From contig NZ_JBBMFF010000128.1 in NCBI RefSeq assembly GCF_040096185.1, positions 1 through 8,644 on the forward strand: a stretch of 8,644 bases of DNA. The letters are read 5' to 3'. Positions 8,275 to 8,644 of this stretch are shown piece by piece; positions within the stretch are counted from its first letter, which is position 1, and the number at the start of each line of letters is the position of its first letter. A program made the translations under genes and the position numbers. Source of the stretch: JAZOXB01 sp040096185. Its GTDB lineage: Bacteria > Bacillota > Clostridia > Oscillospirales > Oscillospiraceae. The notes below the pieces were generated by a model. The model had not been told where the DNA came from, did not search any database, and saw nothing but the letters and a program-made list of their open reading frames with translations.

Positions 8275-8305
8275 AGAAGAAAAGAGAGGGGAAAACCCCT
8301 CTCTT
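8275..8305 (-). terminator. Terminator-like hairpin in the rimP-nusA operon leader (candidate attenuator)
   Basis: On the minus strand a perfect 10-bp stem, AAGAGAGGGG with CCCCTCTCTT (8305-8296 with 8291-8282), closes a TTTT loop and runs into TTTTCTTCT (8283-8275), a U-rich tract broken by C. The opposite strand has no T tract, so the signal points toward rimP. It lies about 20 nt after the predicted start and 40 nt before the rimP ATG, within the operon's own leader. It therefore is probably a partial terminator controlling entry into the operon. Its interrupted U tract is the kind expected to need NusA. NusA feedback on this operon is known in B. subtilis, as far as I recall, but is an inference here. 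Confidence 0.75.
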
Positions 8306-8319
8306 AGTAAAGTCTACTA
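8305..8319 (-). promoter_or_regulatory. Small upstream leader hairpin abutting the attenuator
   Basis: TAGTA-GACTT-TACTA on the minus strand (8319-8315 with 8309-8305) is a 5-bp A/T-rich stem. It ends exactly where the terminator-like stem begins, sharing one base (8305), so the two helices could stack or compete slightly. It could be a NusA or polymerase pause element. It is weak and may be chance. Confidence 0.35.
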
Positions 8320-8331
8320 TAGATTGTCCTT

Positions 8332-8360
8332 ATTATAACACTGAAATACCCGGAATGCAA
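8332..8360 (-). promoter_or_regulatory. Sigma-A-type promoter of the rimP-ribF operon
   Basis: On the minus strand the -10 box TATAAT (8337-8332) is a perfect match. It has an extended TGT just before it (8340-8338) and a -35 box TTGCAT (8360-8355, three of six consensus positions) at a 17-nt spacing. The predicted start is near 8324-8327. This A/T-rich patch stands out in GC-rich DNA and faces rimP. No other convincing promoter was seen inside the operon. Confidence 0.88.
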
Positions 8361-8381
8361 GAGCTTTTTGAAACTTTTTCC
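8361..8381 (-). promoter_or_regulatory. A-tract UP-like element upstream of the operon promoter
   Basis: Just upstream of the -35 box the minus strand has two A tracts, GAAAAAG and CAAAAAG, separated by about one helical turn. This is the usual form of an UP element contacted by the RNA polymerase alpha subunit. It could compensate for the imperfect -35 box. Assigned by position and composition only. Confidence 0.55.
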
Positions 8382-8448
8382 CCGAAAATCGGCCTGTTTT
8401 CTCCGCGGAGAAGGACATTTGTCCGCTGCTCCGGTATGTGTGAAAAAA

Positions 8449-8474
8449 GTAGGGGCGAGGCACGCCTCGCCCGG
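8449..8474 (+). repeat. Dispersed palindromic repeat, family 2, copy B
   Basis: GTAGG is followed by a 9-bp stem GGGCGAGGC / GCCTCGCCC with a 2-nt AC loop (8453-8472), then GG. It has the same borders and geometry as copy A at 130-155 but lies on the other strand. Two stem pairs are swapped (A-T for C-G, and C-G for A-T), and one loop base differs. Paired changes show that the fold, not only the sequence, is shared. Confidence 0.78.
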
Positions 8475-8530
8475 CGACGCACCTGCCGCCCGTACAGGCT
8501 ATCGTTAAAATGGTAAATGCCCCCCAAATT

Positions 8531-8567
8531 GTCATTGCGAGGGCGCTTTGCGCCCGTGGCAATCTCG
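8531..8567 (+). repeat. Dispersed palindromic repeat, family 1, copy upstream of the operon
   Basis: These 37 nt are the exact reverse complement of 3433-3469. The inner stem GGGCGC-TTT-GCGCCC lies inside an outer ATTGC/GCAAT stem, with GA and GTG left unpaired on the two sides. It lies about 170 nt upstream of the promoter -35 box, outside the transcribed operon. No transposase is nearby, so if mobile it depends on a function encoded elsewhere. Confidence 0.85.
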
Positions 8568-8644
8568 GGGAGGCACTGCCGATTCGTACCGGCTGCCGAT
8601 AAAACGTACAAACCGATTGCGTCTGTAGCGGCGGTCAGTGAGCG

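Larger units (their letters stand above)
8382..8644. other. Upstream intergenic stretch, no gene seen
   Basis: No open frame here resembles a protein, and no tRNA or rRNA is recognised. It holds a 14-nt perfect palindrome TTCTCCGCGGAGAA (8399-8412), one copy each of repeat families 2 and 1, and a short direct repeat CTGCCGAT at 8576-8583 and 8593-8600. The last 44 bases to the window edge carry nothing I can name. Confidence 0.6.

Noticed and set aside
8317..8611. Two short minus-strand frames (81 and 92 residues) over the promoter and repeat region
   Set aside because: They run through the promoter, an A-tract element and two palindromic repeats, have no good ribosome binding site, and the composition is not protein-like.
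8382..8644. tRNA gene (such as metY, which precedes rimP in E. coli) upstream of the operon
   Set aside because: I could not find a cloverleaf, a T-loop GTTCRA motif or a 3' CCA-type acceptor stem in this stretch.

Overview
This window carries one translation/transcription-factor operon, read entirely on the minus strand. From its promoter near the right edge the order is rimP, nusA, ylxR (rnpM), ylxQ, infB, rbfA, nrnA, truB, ribF, closed by an intrinsic terminator near the left edge. This gene order, the Firmicutes-type small RNA-binding proteins YlxR and YlxQ between nusA and infB, NrnA beside truB, and a short NusA of 357 residues without C-terminal acidic repeats all point to the Firmicutes, class Clostridia. 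The high GC content, clear by eye from the GC-rich third codon positions, and the style of the intergenic palindromes suggest a gut Oscillospiraceae/Ruminococcaceae-like organism. That placement is an inference.

Region by region: positions 1-208 hold no gene but are packed with palindromic repeats, and 209-239 is the terminator after ribF. Positions 245-3320 hold ribF, truB, nrnA and rbfA, tightly packed with overlaps of 1 and 23 nt or a 10-nt gap. Positions 3321-3555 form an unusually wide gap for this operon, with a long hairpin just after infB, a dispersed palindromic repeat and a GC-rich hairpin next to the rbfA ribosome binding site. Positions 3556-8234 hold infB, ylxQ, ylxR, nusA and rimP, with a small perfect hairpin between nusA and ylxR. 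Positions 8235-8381 are the operon leader and promoter: an extended -10 sigma-A-type promoter with an A-tract upstream element, followed within about 50 nt by a terminator-like hairpin before rimP. Positions 8382-8644 hold two more dispersed repeats and no recognisable gene.

The genes work together in ribosome production and gene expression. RimP and RbfA mature the 30S subunit, IF2 starts translation, and NusA controls pausing and termination. YlxR and YlxQ are small RNA-binding proteins, TruB makes pseudouridine 55 in tRNA, NrnA degrades short RNA oligonucleotides and pAp, and RibF makes FMN and FAD.

I found no new multi-gene system. The coding content is ordinary core genome. The interesting material is non-coding: a probable attenuator in front of the nusA operon, and two families of dispersed palindromic repeats. 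Two copies of one repeat family differ by compensatory stem changes. Two copies of the other are identical over 37 nt and lie in opposite orientation.
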